DNA from: Microbacterium sp. AZCO
Lineage (GTDB): Bacteria > Actinomycetota > Actinomycetes > Actinomycetales > Microbacteriaceae
Length of the DNA stretch: 64,000 nucleotides
Assembly: GCF_039614715.1 (NCBI RefSeq)
Contig: NZ_CP154857.1
Location: forward strand, 1,364,001-1,428,000
Direction of reading: 5' to 3'
In this document: piece by piece, positions 40,964-53,335 of the stretch
How positions within the stretch are numbered: position 1 is the stretch's first letter
Layout of the letters: each line of letters starts with the position of its first letter
Translations under genes and position numbers: made by a program
Notes under the pieces: generated by a model
What the model was told of the DNA's origin: nothing
Databases searched by the model: none
Seen by the model: the letters and a program-made list of their open reading frames with translations, nothing else

Positions 40964-42493
40964 CTACTGGGCGGCGCGCTCCAGGATCAGCTCGCGGACG
41001 CGCGCGGCATCCGCCTGTCCCTTCATCGCCTTCATGACCGCGCCGATGATCGCTCCGGCGGCCTGGACCTTGCCGTCGCGGATCTTCTCGAGCACGTCGG
41101 GCTGCGAGGCCAGGGCGTCGTCGATCGCCGCGATGAGCGGACCGTCGTCGGACACGACCGCCAGACCCCGCGCATCGACGACCTCCTGAGGGGTGCCCTC
41201 GCCGGCGATGACGCCCTCGAGCACCTGACGCGCGAGCTTGTCGGTGAGCGTGCCGGCGTCGACGAGCTGCTGGAGGGCGGCGACGTCGGCCGGCGACACG
41301 AGCTCGGTGGCGTCACGGCCCTCCGCGTTCGCGATGCGGCTGATCTCGCTCATCCACCACTTCCGGGCGGCGGCGGGCGTCGCACCGGCGGCGATCGTGG
41401 CCTCGACCTCGGCGAGAAGCCCCGCGTTGACGACACCCTGGAACTCGATGTCGCCGAAGCCCCACTCCGCCTTGAGCCGACGGCGATGCGTCGCCGGCGC
41501 TTCCGGCAGGGCCGCACGCAGCTGTTCGATCAGCTCCGTCGACGGCGCGACGGGGAGCAGGTCGGGCTCGGGGAAGTACCGGTAGTCGTCGGCGTCGGAC
41601 TTGGGGCGACCGGGAGAGGTCGTGCCGGTGTCCTCGTGCCAGTGCCGGGTCTCCTGCGTGATCGAGCCGCCGTTCGACAGGATGGCGGCCTGGCGCTGGA
41701 TCTCGTAGCGCACGGCCCGTTCCACGGAGCGCATCGAGTTCACGTTCTTGGTCTCGGTGCGGGTGCCGAGCGGTGCGGCAGGCTCGCCCGCCGGTACCCG
41801 GGGGCGGAGGGAGACGTTCGCATCGCAGCGAAGGTTGCCGCGCTCCATGCGCGCCTCCGAGATGCCGAGGGCGATCACGATGTCGCGGATCGTGCGGACG
41901 TACGCGGCGGCCAGCTCGGGAGCGGAGTGCTCGGCGCCGATGATCGGCTTCGTCACGATCTCGACGAGCGGAACGCCCGCGCGGTTGTAGTCGACGAGGG
42001 AGTACTCGGCGCCCTGGATGCGACCGGTCGAGCCGCCGACGTGCGTGAGCTTGCCGGCATCCTCTTCCATGTGGGCGCGCTCGATCGGCACCTGCACGAG
42101 CGTGCCGTCGCTGAGCTCGACCTCGACGTGGCCCTCGAATGCGATGGGCTCGTCGTACTGCGAGATCTGGTAGTTCTTGCCGAGGTCGGGATAGAAGTAG
42201 TTCTTCCGCGCGAAGCGGCTCGAGGGCGCGATCGAGCACCCGAGCGCGAGGCCGAGGCTGATCGAGGAGCGCACAGCCTCTTCGTTGACGACGGGCAGTG
42301 CGCCGGGCAGCCCCATATCGACGGGCGCGACGAGCGTGTTGGGCTCGGCGCCGTGGTGCTCGTCGTGCGCGGGGTTCGGCGCGGCCGAGAACATCTTGGT
42401 CTTCGTGTTGAGCTCGACGTGCACCTCGAAGCCGAGCACCGGCTCGAACAGCTCGAGGGCCTTCTCGAAGTCCATCAGGGCGTCCTTCGCCAT
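40964..42493 (-). CDS. gatB: Asp-tRNA(Asn)/Glu-tRNA(Gln) amidotransferase subunit B
   Basis: The GatB subunit of the transamidosome: it kinase-activates the misacylated tRNA. The 509-residue protein begins [36 protein letters not shown], a GatB signature; [18 protein letters not shown] is the next, and the helical YqeY-like tail [17 protein letters not shown] ends the protein. The ATG at 42493 shares one base with the gatA stop (TGATG), so gatC-gatA-gatB form an operon. The frame is open 24 codons earlier in DNA that codes for the gatA end. Confidence 0.97.
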   Translation of the reverse strand: MAKDALMDFEKALELFEPVLGFEVHVELNTKTKMFSAAPNPAHDEHHGAEPNTLVAPVDMGLPGALPVVNEEAVRSSISLGLALGCSIAPSSRFARKNYFYPDLGKNYQISQYDEPIAFEGHVEVELSDGTLVQVPIERAHMEEDAGKLTHVGGSTGRIQGAEYSLVDYNRAGVPLVEIVTKPIIGAEHSAPELAAAYVRTIRDIVIALGISEARMERGNLRCDANVSLRPRVPAGEPAAPLGTRTETKNVNSMRSVERAVRYEIQRQAAILSNGGSITQETRHWHEDTGTTSPGRPKSDADDYRYFPEPDLLPVAPSTELIEQLRAALPEAPATHRRRLKAEWGFGDIEFQGVVNAGLLAEVEATIAAGATPAAARKWWMSEISRIANAEGRDATELVSPADVAALQQLVDAGTLTDKLARQVLEGVIAGEGTPQEVVDARGLAVVSDDGPLIAAIDDALASQPDVLEKIRDGKVQAAGAIIGAVMKAMKGQADAARVRELILERAAQ

Positions 42494-44028
42494 CAGCGGA
42501 TTCCTCCCATCGATCCCTGAGCCCGTCGAAGGGCGGGCGCCTTGTCGAGGAGCGGTCCGCCCCACGAGTCTTCGAGCACGGCTTCCAGCGCCGCGCCGAC
42601 GCGATAGAGCCGTGCGTCCTCGCGAGCGGGAGCGAGGAACTGGATGCCGACGGGCAGGCCGTCCTCGGCAGCCAGGCCCGACGGGATCGAGATCCCCGGG
42701 ACGCCGGCGAGGTTCGCGGGGATCGTCGTGACGTCGTTGAGGTACATCTGCAGCGGGTCGTCGATCTTCTCGCCGAGCTTGAAGGCGGTGGTCGGAGCCG
42801 ACGGCGTGGCGATCACGTCGACCTGCGTGAAGGCGGTGTCGAAGTCGCGCTGGATGAGCGTGCGCACCTTCTGAGCGGAGCCGTAGTACGCGTCGTAGTA
42901 GCCCGCCGAGAGCGCGTAGGTGCCGAGGATGATGCGGCGCTTCACCTCGTCGCCGAAGCCCGCTTCGCGCGTCGCCGCCATGACGTCTTCGACCGTCGAG
43001 TTCGCGTGCGGTGTGACACGGAGGCCGAACCGCACGGAGTCGAACTTGGCGAGGTTGCTCGACGCCTCGGCCGGAAGCACGAGGTAGTACGCGGCCACGC
43101 CGTACTCGAAGTGAGGAGCGCTGATCTCCACGATCTCGGCGCCGTGCGCCTCCATCGCGGCGAGGGCCTCGCGGAACGAGGCCGACACGCCGGCCTGGAA
43201 GCCGCTGTCGGGAAGCTCGGAGATGACGCCGACCTTGAGGCCCTTCAGGACATCGCCGCGCGCGCCCTCACGAGCCGCGTCGGCGAACGACGGCCACGCG
43301 TCGGTGAGCGACGTCGAATCGTTCGGGTCGTGGCCGCCGATCACGTCGTGGAGCAGGCCGGCGTCGAGCACGGCGCGCGTGACGGGTCCGACCTGGTCGA
43401 GGCTCGAGGCGAGGGCGATCGCGCCGTAGCGGCTCACACCGCCGTACGTCGGCTTGATGCCGACGGTGCCCGTCACGTGCGCGGGCTGGCGGATCGAGCC
43501 GCCCGTGTCGGAGCCGAGGGCCAGCGGGGCCTCGAAGGCCGCGACGGCGGCCGCGGAGCCACCGCCCGAGCCGCCGGGGATGCGGTCCAGATCCCACGGG
43601 TTGTGCGTCGGGCCGTACGCCGAGTGCTCGGTGGAGGACCCCATTGCGAACTCGTCCATGTTCGTCTTGCCGAGCGGCACGAGCCCTGCCGCGCGCGAGC
43701 GGGCGACGACGGTCGCGTCGAACGGCGACAGGTAGCCCTCGAGGATCTTCGAGCCGCTCGTCGACGGCATGTCCGTCGTGACCAGCACGTCCTTGATGGC
43801 GAGCGGGACGCCCGCGAGGGCGCCGAGGGACTCCCCCGCACCGCGGCGGCGGTCGATGTCGGCGGCGACGTCGAGCGCATGGTCGCTCACGTGGAGGAAG
43901 GCGTGGACGTCCGCGTCGACCTCGGCGATGCGGTCCAGGTGGGCCTGCGTGGCCTCGACGCTCGAGACCTCGCCGGAGGCGAGCTTGTCTGCGAGCGCGG
44001 CGGCGCTCAGACGGATGAGATCGGTCAT
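42493..44028 (-). CDS. gatA: Glu-tRNA(Gln)/Asp-tRNA(Asn) amidotransferase subunit A
   Basis: The amidase-signature subunit that generates ammonia from glutamine/asparagine and transfers it. Of 511 residues: the Lys is in [12 protein letters not shown]; the cis-Ser loop [14 protein letters not shown] and the nucleophile in [13 protein letters not shown] form the Ser-cisSer-Lys triad. The start ATG 44028 is chosen over GTG 44034 because GAGGAG lies 8 nt upstream of the ATG. The end contains a dispersed CTTCGACGGGCTCAGG repeat. Part of gatCAB. Confidence 0.97.
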   Translation of the reverse strand: MTDLIRLSAAALADKLASGEVSSVEATQAHLDRIAEVDADVHAFLHVSDHALDVAADIDRRRGAGESLGALAGVPLAIKDVLVTTDMPSTSGSKILEGYLSPFDATVVARSRAAGLVPLGKTNMDEFAMGSSTEHSAYGPTHNPWDLDRIPGGSGGGSAAAVAAFEAPLALGSDTGGSIRQPAHVTGTVGIKPTYGGVSRYGAIALASSLDQVGPVTRAVLDAGLLHDVIGGHDPNDSTSLTDAWPSFADAAREGARGDVLKGLKVGVISELPDSGFQAGVSASFREALAAMEAHGAEIVEISAPHFEYGVAAYYLVLPAEASSNLAKFDSVRFGLRVTPHANSTVEDVMAATREAGFGDEVKRRIILGTYALSAGYYDAYYGSAQKVRTLIQRDFDTAFTQVDVIATPSAPTTAFKLGEKIDDPLQMYLNDVTTIPANLAGVPGISIPSGLAAEDGLPVGIQFLAPAREDARLYRVGAALEAVLEDSWGGPLLDKAPALRRAQGSMGGIR

Positions 44029-44030
44029 CG

Positions 44031-44333
44031 TCACTGCTCCTCGCCCAGGATCGCAGTGACCCGGAAGCGGCCGTCGGCGGCATCCGGTGCATTCTGCAGC
44101 GCCTGCTCGATCGTCAGCGGCCGGCCGACCTCGTCGGCGCGGAAGACGTTCTCCATCAGGATCGGATGGCTCGTCGCGACGACGTCGGGAGTCGCGACCT
44201 CCGACACCTTGGCGATGTTGTCGACGATCACGTCGAGCTGGCCGGTGAGGCGCTCGACCTCTTCGTCGCTCAGCTGGATCCTGGCGAGCACACCGAGATG
44301 GCGCACGAGATCGGGGGTGATTTCAGACACCAC
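44031..44333 (-). CDS. gatC: Amidotransferase subunit C
   Basis: The small stabilising subunit of GatCAB. The 100-residue protein has [32 protein letters not shown], the family signature, and [17 protein letters not shown] at the end. It starts at tandem GTG codons (44333/44330). It ends 2 bp before the gatA ATG and shares GTGA with its alternative GTG. Confidence 0.95.
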   Translation of the reverse strand: MVSEITPDLVRHLGVLARIQLSDEEVERLTGQLDVIVDNIAKVSEVATPDVVATSHPILMENVFRADEVGRPLTIEQALQNAPDAADGRFRVTAILGEEQ

Positions 44334-44386
44334 GACAGTCTAATCGGGCCGTGTGGGGCGCCCCGGCCGGGCGTAGTCTGAGCCGC

Positions 44387-46090
44387 GTGACGACGACGTA
44401 TGACCCGCCTCGCCCGTGGATCGCCAGTTACGCCGCGGGTGTGCCAGAAGACCTCGACCCGGTGTCCGGCTCGCTCGTCGACATCGTGGAGGCGTCGGCC
44501 CGGGACTACCCCGACGCGCCCGCTCTCCAGTTCTTCGGGCGGGTCACGACGTATCGCCGGCTCCATGAGGCGATCGATCGCGCGGCGGCAGGCCTCAAGC
44601 AGCGCGGCGTCGGCCCCGGCGACCCCGTTGCCATCGTGCTGCCCAACTGCCCGCAGCACATCGTGGCCTTCTACGCGATCCTGCGGCTCGGGGCGGTGGT
44701 GGTCGAGCACAACCCCCTCTACACCCCGCGAGAGCTGCGGAAGCAGTTCGAGGACCACGGCGCGAAGCACGCCATCGTGTGGAGCAAGGTCGTCGGCACC
44801 GTCCAGGACTTCCCCGACGACCTGCGGGTGCCGAACCTCATCACGGTCGACGTGACGAAGGCGATGCCGTTCTTCACGCGCCTCGCGCTCCGGCTGCCGA
44901 TCGCGAAGGCACGCGAGTCGCAGGCGGCGCTTCACGAGCGCACCTCCGGCGCCACGTCGTGGGAGGACGTCGTGGGCGCCGACCGGCTCCCGTCGACGCA
45001 TCCGAAGCCCGCGACCGACGACCTCGCGATCATCCAGTACACGAGCGGCACGACGGGAACTCCGAAGGGCGCCGCGCTGACACATCGCAATCTGCTCGCG
45101 AACGCGGCCCAGGCGCGAGCGTGGGTTCCCTCGATCGTGCGGGGGGATGGATGCGTCGTGTACGCCGTGCTTCCGATGTTCCACGCGTACGGCCTCACCC
45201 TGTGCCTGACCTTCGCGATGTCGATGGGCGCAAGACTCGTGCTCTTCCCCCGGTTCGACCCGGACATGGTGCTGGACGTGACGAAGAAGCATCCCGCCAC
45301 CTTCCTTCCGCTCGTGCCGCCCATCGCCGATCGCCTCCTGAAGGCGTCGAAGGAGAAGGGGGTGCCGATCGCGGGAACCGAAGTCGCGATCTCGGGAGCC
45401 ATGGCGCTTCCCCACGAGCTCGTCGTGCCCTTCGAAGCCGCGAGCGGCGGATACCTCGTGGAGGGGTACGGACTCTCGGAGTGCTCTCCCGTGCTCATGG
45501 CGAACCCCGTGGCCGACAACCGCGTCCCGGGCACCGTGGGTCTCCCCCTCCCCGGCACCGAGTGCCGCGTGGTCGACCCCGACGACCCGTCCACCGACGT
45601 CGAGCCCGGCGGGCGTGGCGAGCTCGTGGTGCGGGGGCCGCAGGTGTTCCAGGGCTACTACGGCAAGCCCGAGGAGACCGAGGCGGTGTTCGTCGACGGC
45701 TGGTTCCGCACGGGCGACATCGTGACGATCGATGAGGCCGGCTTCGTGAGGATCGTCGACCGCATCAAGGAGCTCATCATCACGGGTGGCTTCAACGTCG
45801 CCCCCACCGAGGTCGAGAACGCGCTGCGACAGCACCCGGACGTCGAGGATGCCGCTGTCGTGGGACTGCCGAGCGTCCATTCGGGCGAAGAGGTCGTGGC
45901 GGCGATCGTCGTCGAGAGCGGCAAGGACGTGGACGTCGAGGCGATCCGCGAGTTCGCCCGCGGCATCCTGACCCCGTACAAGGTGCCGCGGCGCATCTTC
46001 GTGGTGGACGAGCTGCCCAAGTCCCTCATCGGCAAGGTGCTCCGGCGTCAGGTTCGCGAGTCGCTGCTCACACTCACGACGGGGTCGTAG
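44387..46090 (+). CDS. Long-chain-fatty-acid--CoA ligase-type AMP-binding protein
   Basis: A 567-residue ANL-family adenylating enzyme that activates a carboxylate, probably a medium- or long-chain fatty acid. The AMP/P-loop YTSGTTGTPKGA is at about residue 220, the middle VEGYGLSECSPVLMANP, the GWFRTGD hinge, and the C-terminal lysine in IGKVLRRQ. Ends NLLTLTTGS-type tail without a targeting signal. The GTG start at 44387 follows TAGTCT about 10 bp upstream, suggesting a leaderless transcript; the frame is open 12 codons earlier. Confidence 0.92.
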   Translation: MTTTYDPPRPWIASYAAGVPEDLDPVSGSLVDIVEASARDYPDAPALQFFGRVTTYRRLHEAIDRAAAGLKQRGVGPGDPVAIVLPNCPQHIVAFYAILRLGAVVVEHNPLYTPRELRKQFEDHGAKHAIVWSKVVGTVQDFPDDLRVPNLITVDVTKAMPFFTRLALRLPIAKARESQAALHERTSGATSWEDVVGADRLPSTHPKPATDDLAIIQYTSGTTGTPKGAALTHRNLLANAAQARAWVPSIVRGDGCVVYAVLPMFHAYGLTLCLTFAMSMGARLVLFPRFDPDMVLDVTKKHPATFLPLVPPIADRLLKASKEKGVPIAGTEVAISGAMALPHELVVPFEAASGGYLVEGYGLSECSPVLMANPVADNRVPGTVGLPLPGTECRVVDPDDPSTDVEPGGRGELVVRGPQVFQGYYGKPEETEAVFVDGWFRTGDIVTIDEAGFVRIVDRIKELIITGGFNVAPTEVENALRQHPDVEDAAVVGLPSVHSGEEVVAAIVVESGKDVDVEAIREFARGILTPYKVPRRIFVVDELPKSLIGKVLRRQVRESLLTLTTGS

Positions 46091-46117
46091 CCGCGCCGCG
46101 CGCGCGGATCGACCGAG

Positions 46118-46426
46118 TCACTCGACGAGGCCGTCTCGCGCGACGGCGACCGTGTAGGGATGCAGCGTCGCGATGAAGAGTCCTCCGGCGACGCCGGGAT
46201 CGGCATCCATGATTCGTAGGGCTTCGGCGCGGTCGGACGCCTCGAAGATCGTGATCCCGAACGTGTCGTCCTCCTGCGTCCGGCCGGCGAGGATCAGGAT
46301 GCCGCGATCGCGGAGCGACACGAGATACTCGAAGTGCGCCGCGGTCAGCGCCCGCTCCTCGTCGGTGGGGCCCTGCGGCATGCCGGGCCGAGCCGGAACG
46401 ATCCGGTACAGCCACTGACCCGTCAC
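46118..46426 (-). CDS. YciI-family protein
   Basis: A 102-residue ferredoxin-fold dimer protein. Family features: GQWLYRIVPARPGM at the start, EERALTAAHFEYLVSLRDRGILILAGRTQ with the conserved His/Asp, and the tail GVAGGLFIATLHPY. Related proteins act as dehalogenase-like or antibiotic-biosynthesis accessory enzymes; no function is proven. GTG 46426, 7 bp after the ligA stop, suggests cotranscription. Confidence 0.85.
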   Translation of the reverse strand: MTGQWLYRIVPARPGMPQGPTDEERALTAAHFEYLVSLRDRGILILAGRTQEDDTFGITIFEASDRAEALRIMDADPGVAGGLFIATLHPYTVAVARDGLVE

Positions 46427-46433
46427 GGCCGCG

Positions 46434-48773
<2,340 letters not shown>

Positions 48774-48817
48774 TTAGAAGGGGGGTCCGACACCGGCCAT
48801 CGGCGGATCAACCCGCC

Positions 48818-49915
48818 TCAGACCTCGGCGGGCACGGCCGACACGGTGCGGTCGATCGTGAACTGCCCGATGACCCGTGTGCCGTCGTAGAGCACCGCCG
48901 TCTGCCCCGGTGCGACGCCGTCGAAGTGCGACTCGGGCCGCACGGTGAGCACGCCGTCGCACAGGGTCGCGAGCGCCGGCACGGGGTCGGCGTGGGCGCG
49001 GATCTGGACGTCGCAGGCGAACGACGACGTCTCGGGCGCGCGACCGGACCACGTGTACCGCTCCCCCGCGATCTCGGCTGTCGCGAGCGCCTCCTTCGGC
49101 CCGACGACGACGGTGTTCGACACGGGACGCACCTCGAGCACGAACCTCGGCTTGCCGTCGGGCGCCGGGATGCCGAGCGAAAGGCCGCGACGCTGGCCGA
49201 CCGTGTACGCGTGCGCTCCCTCGTGGGAGCCGACGACGGCGCCGGAGCGGTCGACGATGTCGCCGGAGGCCGTGCCCACCTTCTCGGCGAGCCAGCCGCG
49301 CGTGTCGCCGTCGGGGATGAAGCAGATGTCGTGGCTGTCGGGCTTCTGCGCGACAGTGAGGCCGCGCTCGGCGGCCTCGGCGCGGACCAGCGCCTTCGAC
49401 GGGGTCGAACCGAGCGGGAAGTACGTGTGTGCGAGCTGCTCCGCCGTCAGCACCCCGAGCACGTACGACTGGTCCTTGGCGCCGTCCGACGCGCGGTGCA
49501 GCTCGAGACCGTCGGCGCCCTCGACGAGCGTCGCGTAGTGGCCGGTGCAGACGGCGTCGAACCCGAGCTCGAGCGCGCGCTCCAGGAGCGCCGCGAACTT
49601 GATCTTCTCGTTGCAGCGCATGCACGGGTTCGGCGTGCGGCCCGCCTGGTACTCCGAGATGAAGTCGTCGATGACGTCGTCGCGGAACCGCTCCGAGAAG
49701 TCCCACACGTAGAAGGGGATGCCCAGCCGATCCGCCGCCCGCCGGGCGTCCATCGCGTCCTCGATCGTGCAGCAGCCGCGGCTGCCGGTGCGCAGCGTTC
49801 CGCCCGCCCGCGACAGCGCGAGGTGCACGCCGACGACGTCGTGTCCGGCTTCCACGGCGCGCGCGGCGGCGACGGCGGAGTCGACTCCGCCCGACATGGC
49901 CGCCAGGATGCGCAT
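48818..49915 (-). CDS. mnmA: tRNA-specific 2-thiouridylase MnmA
   Basis: It activates U34 of Lys/Glu/Gln tRNAs with ATP and transfers sulfur from a persulfide relay. PP-loop SGGVDS (residues 8-13), catalytic Cys in [12 protein letters not shown] and in [11 protein letters not shown], and [10 protein letters not shown] in the C-terminal domain. The 365-residue length and the two cysteines match. It lies 39 bp downstream of the cysteine desulfurase on the same strand; the desulfurase likely supplies its sulfur. Confidence 0.97.
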   Translation of the reverse strand: MRILAAMSGGVDSAVAAARAVEAGHDVVGVHLALSRAGGTLRTGSRGCCTIEDAMDARRAADRLGIPFYVWDFSERFRDDVIDDFISEYQAGRTPNPCMRCNEKIKFAALLERALELGFDAVCTGHYATLVEGADGLELHRASDGAKDQSYVLGVLTAEQLAHTYFPLGSTPSKALVRAEAAERGLTVAQKPDSHDICFIPDGDTRGWLAEKVGTASGDIVDRSGAVVGSHEGAHAYTVGQRRGLSLGIPAPDGKPRFVLEVRPVSNTVVVGPKEALATAEIAGERYTWSGRAPETSSFACDVQIRAHADPVPALATLCDGVLTVRPESHFDGVAPGQTAVLYDGTRVIGQFTIDRTVSAVPAEV

Positions 49916-49954
49916 CGGTCCAGTCTACGAGCGGCGGCTGAGGGTTCGACGGGC

Positions 49955-51124
49955 TCAGCGCGCCGCGGATGCCCGCGCGCGCTCGACGGCGGCGGGGAGC
50001 ACGGCCAGCACCCGCTCGACGTCGGCATCGGTCGAGGTGCGCCCGAGGGTGAATCGCAGCACCTGCCGGGCCTCGGCATCCGTCCTCCCGAGAGCCAGCA
50101 CGACGTGCGACGGCTCGGGGACGCCCGCCTGACACGCCGAGCCCGTCGAGACGGCGACGTCGGCCTGGTCGAGCAAAAACAGCAGCGTCTCCCCCGTCGC
50201 ACCCGGGAACAGCACGTGCGCGTTGCCGGGCAGGCGCGCGGAGGGGTGACCGAGCAGCTCGGAATCCGGAACGGACGACAGGATGCCGGCCACCAGCCGA
50301 TCGCGCAGTGCCGTCAGCCGCTGCCCCTCCGCCACGAGCTCGGCGACGGCCATCTCGGCCGCCGTCGCGAAGGCGCTCGCCCCCGCGACATCCTGGGTGC
50401 CCGGGCGGAGCCCGCGCTGCTGCCCTCCGCCGTGGAGCATCGGCGTCAGGGCGGCGTGCCGCGACACGACGAGCGCCCCGACACCGACGGGTCCGCCGAT
50501 CTTGTGCGCCGAGACGCTGAGGGCGGCCAGCCCGGCCGGTCCCCCGGCATCCCCCCTCCACGAGGCGAACTCCACGGGAACGTGGCCGAACGCCGAGACG
50601 GCGTCGAGGTGCAGCGGGACTCCCGCCGCCGCGGCGGCCGACGACAGCCCGACGGCGTCGTTGAGGGTGCCCACCTCGTTGTTGGCGACGAGCGCCGTTG
50701 CGAGGGCACCGCCGTCGAGCGCAGCCGCGAAGGTGTCGGTCGGGATGCGTCCGAGCGCATCGAGCGCGACCGGCCGCACCGCAGCGGCCTCGTGCGCGAC
50801 GAGCCAGTCGACGGCGTCGAGCGTCGCGTGGTGCTCCCCGTCGGGCAGCACGACAGCGTCCGACTCGGGGCGTCGCGCCCACCAGAGTCCCTTGACGGCG
50901 AGGTTCACCGACTCGGTCCCGCCCGAGGTCAGGACGACCTCGATGGGGTCGCACCCGAGCACCGCCGCGAGTCGCTCGCGGGAATCCTCGAGGAGGCGGC
51001 GCGCCGCCTGACCCGCGCCGTGGATCGAGGATGCGTTGCCGAGAGACTCCGTCGCACGGATCCAGGATTCCCGTGCCTCGGGCCGCAGCGGGGTGGTCGC
51101 GGCGTGATCGAGATAGACACCCAT
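49955..51124 (-). CDS. Cysteine desulfurase (IscS/NifS type)
   Basis: A PLP enzyme that removes sulfur from cysteine for tRNA thiolation and Fe-S clusters. The 389-residue protein has the opening VYLDHAATTPLRPEA, the PLP Lys in SVSAHKIGGPVG, and the catalytic Cys in STGSACQAGVPEPSHV. The start ATG 51124 has GGGGAG 8 nt upstream; the frame extends 13 codons more. It is probably the sulfur donor for MnmA encoded next; a dispersed TTCGACGGGCTCAG repeat lies at its end. Confidence 0.94.
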   Translation of the reverse strand: MGVYLDHAATTPLRPEARESWIRATESLGNASSIHGAGQAARRLLEDSRERLAAVLGCDPIEVVLTSGGTESVNLAVKGLWWARRPESDAVVLPDGEHHATLDAVDWLVAHEAAAVRPVALDALGRIPTDTFAAALDGGALATALVANNEVGTLNDAVGLSSAAAAAGVPLHLDAVSAFGHVPVEFASWRGDAGGPAGLAALSVSAHKIGGPVGVGALVVSRHAALTPMLHGGGQQRGLRPGTQDVAGASAFATAAEMAVAELVAEGQRLTALRDRLVAGILSSVPDSELLGHPSARLPGNAHVLFPGATGETLLFLLDQADVAVSTGSACQAGVPEPSHVVLALGRTDAEARQVLRFTLGRTSTDADVERVLAVLPAAVERARASAAR

Positions 51125-51184
51125 ACCGGACACTCCCCTCCTCCCGTGACCCGTGGGACTCATGTCGTCATTACTGTAGAACGC

Positions 51185-53269
51185 ATGTCCCGCACGGACT
51201 CCCTCGCAACCATCGCCTCATCCGGCCTTCTGAGCCCCGATCTCGACGGGCTCGGCGTCACTCTCGCGCCCGACGGCGGCACCCTCCGCGTCTGGTCGGG
51301 GCATGCCGACGGGGTGGAGCTCGTCGTCTTCGACGACACGGACCTCGACTGGATCATCGACGCCGTCCCCCTCGAGCCCGTGGGCGGCGGCGTGTGGGAG
51401 GTGTCGAGCCCCCACCTGCGGGCCGGCGTGCGCTACGCCATCCGCGTGCAGGGACCGCAGGGCGGCGGGAACACCTTCAATTCCCGGACACTCCTCGTCG
51501 AGCCGTACTCCAGAGGTCTCGTCGCTGGCGGGTTCGGCGACTGGCGGTCGGTCGCGATCGATGGATCCTTCGACTGGGGCGGCGTCGACAAGCCGCGCGT
51601 GTCACTCGATCGGACCGTCATCTACGAGGGTCATCTGAAGGGCCTCTCCAAGCGGCATCCCCTCGTCCCGCCTGCCCTGCACGGAACGTACGCGGGTCTC
51701 GCGCACCCCGCGATGATCGACCACTTCCACTCGCTCGGCATCACGAGCATCGAGCTGCTGCCCGTGCACGCGTTCGCGACGGAGCCGCGCCTCCTCCAGC
51801 ACGGGCTGGCGAACTACTGGGGCTACAACACGCTGAACTTCTTCACGCCGCACGCCGCGTATGCGACGGAGGCCAACCGGGCGCAGGGGCCCGAGGCGAT
51901 CCTGCGGGAGTTCAAGGGCATGGTGAAGCTCCTGCACGCGGCCGGGCTGGAGGTCATCCTCGACGTCGTCTACAACCACACGGCGGAAGAGGCCATCGGC
52001 GGCCCGCGGACGAGCCTGCGCGGCATCGACAACCGCTCGTACTACCGGCAGACGGACGAGGGCGCGTACATCGACGTGACGGGCTGCGGCAACTCGGTCG
52101 ACACCTCGACGGATGCCGCCTCCCGGCTCGTGCTCGACTCGCTGCGGTACTGGGCGAACGAGGTGCAGGTCGACGGGTTCCGCTTCGATCTCGCGGCGAC
52201 GCTGGGGAGGGATGCCGCGCACACCTTCACGCCGGACCACCCGCTGCTGCGTGCGATCGTCGAGGACCCGCTCCTCGCGGACGTCAAGAAGATCGCGGAG
52301 CCGTGGGACGTCGGCATGGGCGGCTGGCAGACGGGCAACTTCGGCGACGGCTGGCTCGAGTGGAACGACCGCTACCGCGACCGTGTGCGCAACTTCTGGC
52401 TGAGCGACGTCGACTACGCCCGCCGGGCCTCGACGGCACCCGTCGGCATCGGCGGTTTCGCCACGCGCCTTGCGGGGTCCTCCAACACGTTCAGCACCGA
52501 GCGCGGGCCCCTCGCGAGCATCAACTTCGTCACGGCGCACGACGGGTTCACGCTGCGCGATCTCGTGTCGTACGACGTCAAGCACAACATGGGCAACGGC
52601 GAGCAGAACCGCGACGGCGCCGATACGAACCGCTCGTTCAACCACGGCACGGAGGGGCCGACCGAGGACGTGGGCATCCTCGCCATCCGCCGGAAGGCCA
52701 TGCGCAACCTCCTCGGCACGCTCCTCCTCTCCGCCGGCATCCCGATGATCACCGCCGGCGACGAGTTCGGCCGCACGCAGCGCGGCAACAACAACGCGTA
52801 CTGCCACGATTCGCCGCTCACCTGGCTGTCGTGGGAGCACGCGCCGTGGCAGGAGGACCTGTTCGCGCACGTGCAGCGACTCCTGGCGCTGCGCGCGGAC
52901 AACCCCGCGCTGCGGCCCAGCCGGTTCGCGCGGCTCGATCAGCGCACGCCGTCCGCCTCGGTCATGGAGTGGTACGACGAGCACGGCGAGACGATGTCGA
53001 TCGACCGATGGACCAATCCCGCCCACCGCACGCTGCAGTACGTGGCCGCCTCGACGCCCGAGAACGAGGACTTCAACCGCATCCTGCTCATCGTCCACGG
53101 CAACGAGCGGCCCATCGAGGTGACGCTCCCCGTGGTGGAGGGCGTCGAGCGATTCGTCTCGCTCTGGTCGAGCGCGGACGAGCGTCCGTCCCACGTCGAG
53201 CGACTCCTGCTGCCGGGCGACATCGTGCCGGTCGAGGGGACGTCGATGCATCTGTTCCGGGCGGAATGA
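51185..53269 (+). CDS. glgX: Glycogen debranching enzyme GlgX
   Basis: An isoamylase-type GH13 debranching enzyme of 694 residues that removes short alpha-1,6 branches from glycogen. CBM48-like N-terminus (about 25-130), then the TIM barrel: region I VIYDVVYNH-type ILDVVYNHT, region II DGFRFDLA with the Asp nucleophile, region III AEPWD with Glu, and region IV NFVTAHDGF. The start ATG 51185 follows TACTGTAGAA, so it may be leaderless. It is 66 bp upstream of glgE. Confidence 0.95.
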   Translation: MSRTDSLATIASSGLLSPDLDGLGVTLAPDGGTLRVWSGHADGVELVVFDDTDLDWIIDAVPLEPVGGGVWEVSSPHLRAGVRYAIRVQGPQGGGNTFNSRTLLVEPYSRGLVAGGFGDWRSVAIDGSFDWGGVDKPRVSLDRTVIYEGHLKGLSKRHPLVPPALHGTYAGLAHPAMIDHFHSLGITSIELLPVHAFATEPRLLQHGLANYWGYNTLNFFTPHAAYATEANRAQGPEAILREFKGMVKLLHAAGLEVILDVVYNHTAEEAIGGPRTSLRGIDNRSYYRQTDEGAYIDVTGCGNSVDTSTDAASRLVLDSLRYWANEVQVDGFRFDLAATLGRDAAHTFTPDHPLLRAIVEDPLLADVKKIAEPWDVGMGGWQTGNFGDGWLEWNDRYRDRVRNFWLSDVDYARRASTAPVGIGGFATRLAGSSNTFSTERGPLASINFVTAHDGFTLRDLVSYDVKHNMGNGEQNRDGADTNRSFNHGTEGPTEDVGILAIRRKAMRNLLGTLLLSAGIPMITAGDEFGRTQRGNNNAYCHDSPLTWLSWEHAPWQEDLFAHVQRLLALRADNPALRPSRFARLDQRTPSASVMEWYDEHGETMSIDRWTNPAHRTLQYVAASTPENEDFNRILLIVHGNERPIEVTLPVVEGVERFVSLWSSADERPSHVERLLLPGDIVPVEGTSMHLFRAE

Positions 53270-53335
53270 TACGCCGGATGCCTCACCTGGCGCGGCTCCC
53301 TGTCCTGCCATCGGGGGTCGCGGTAGGTTCGGAGC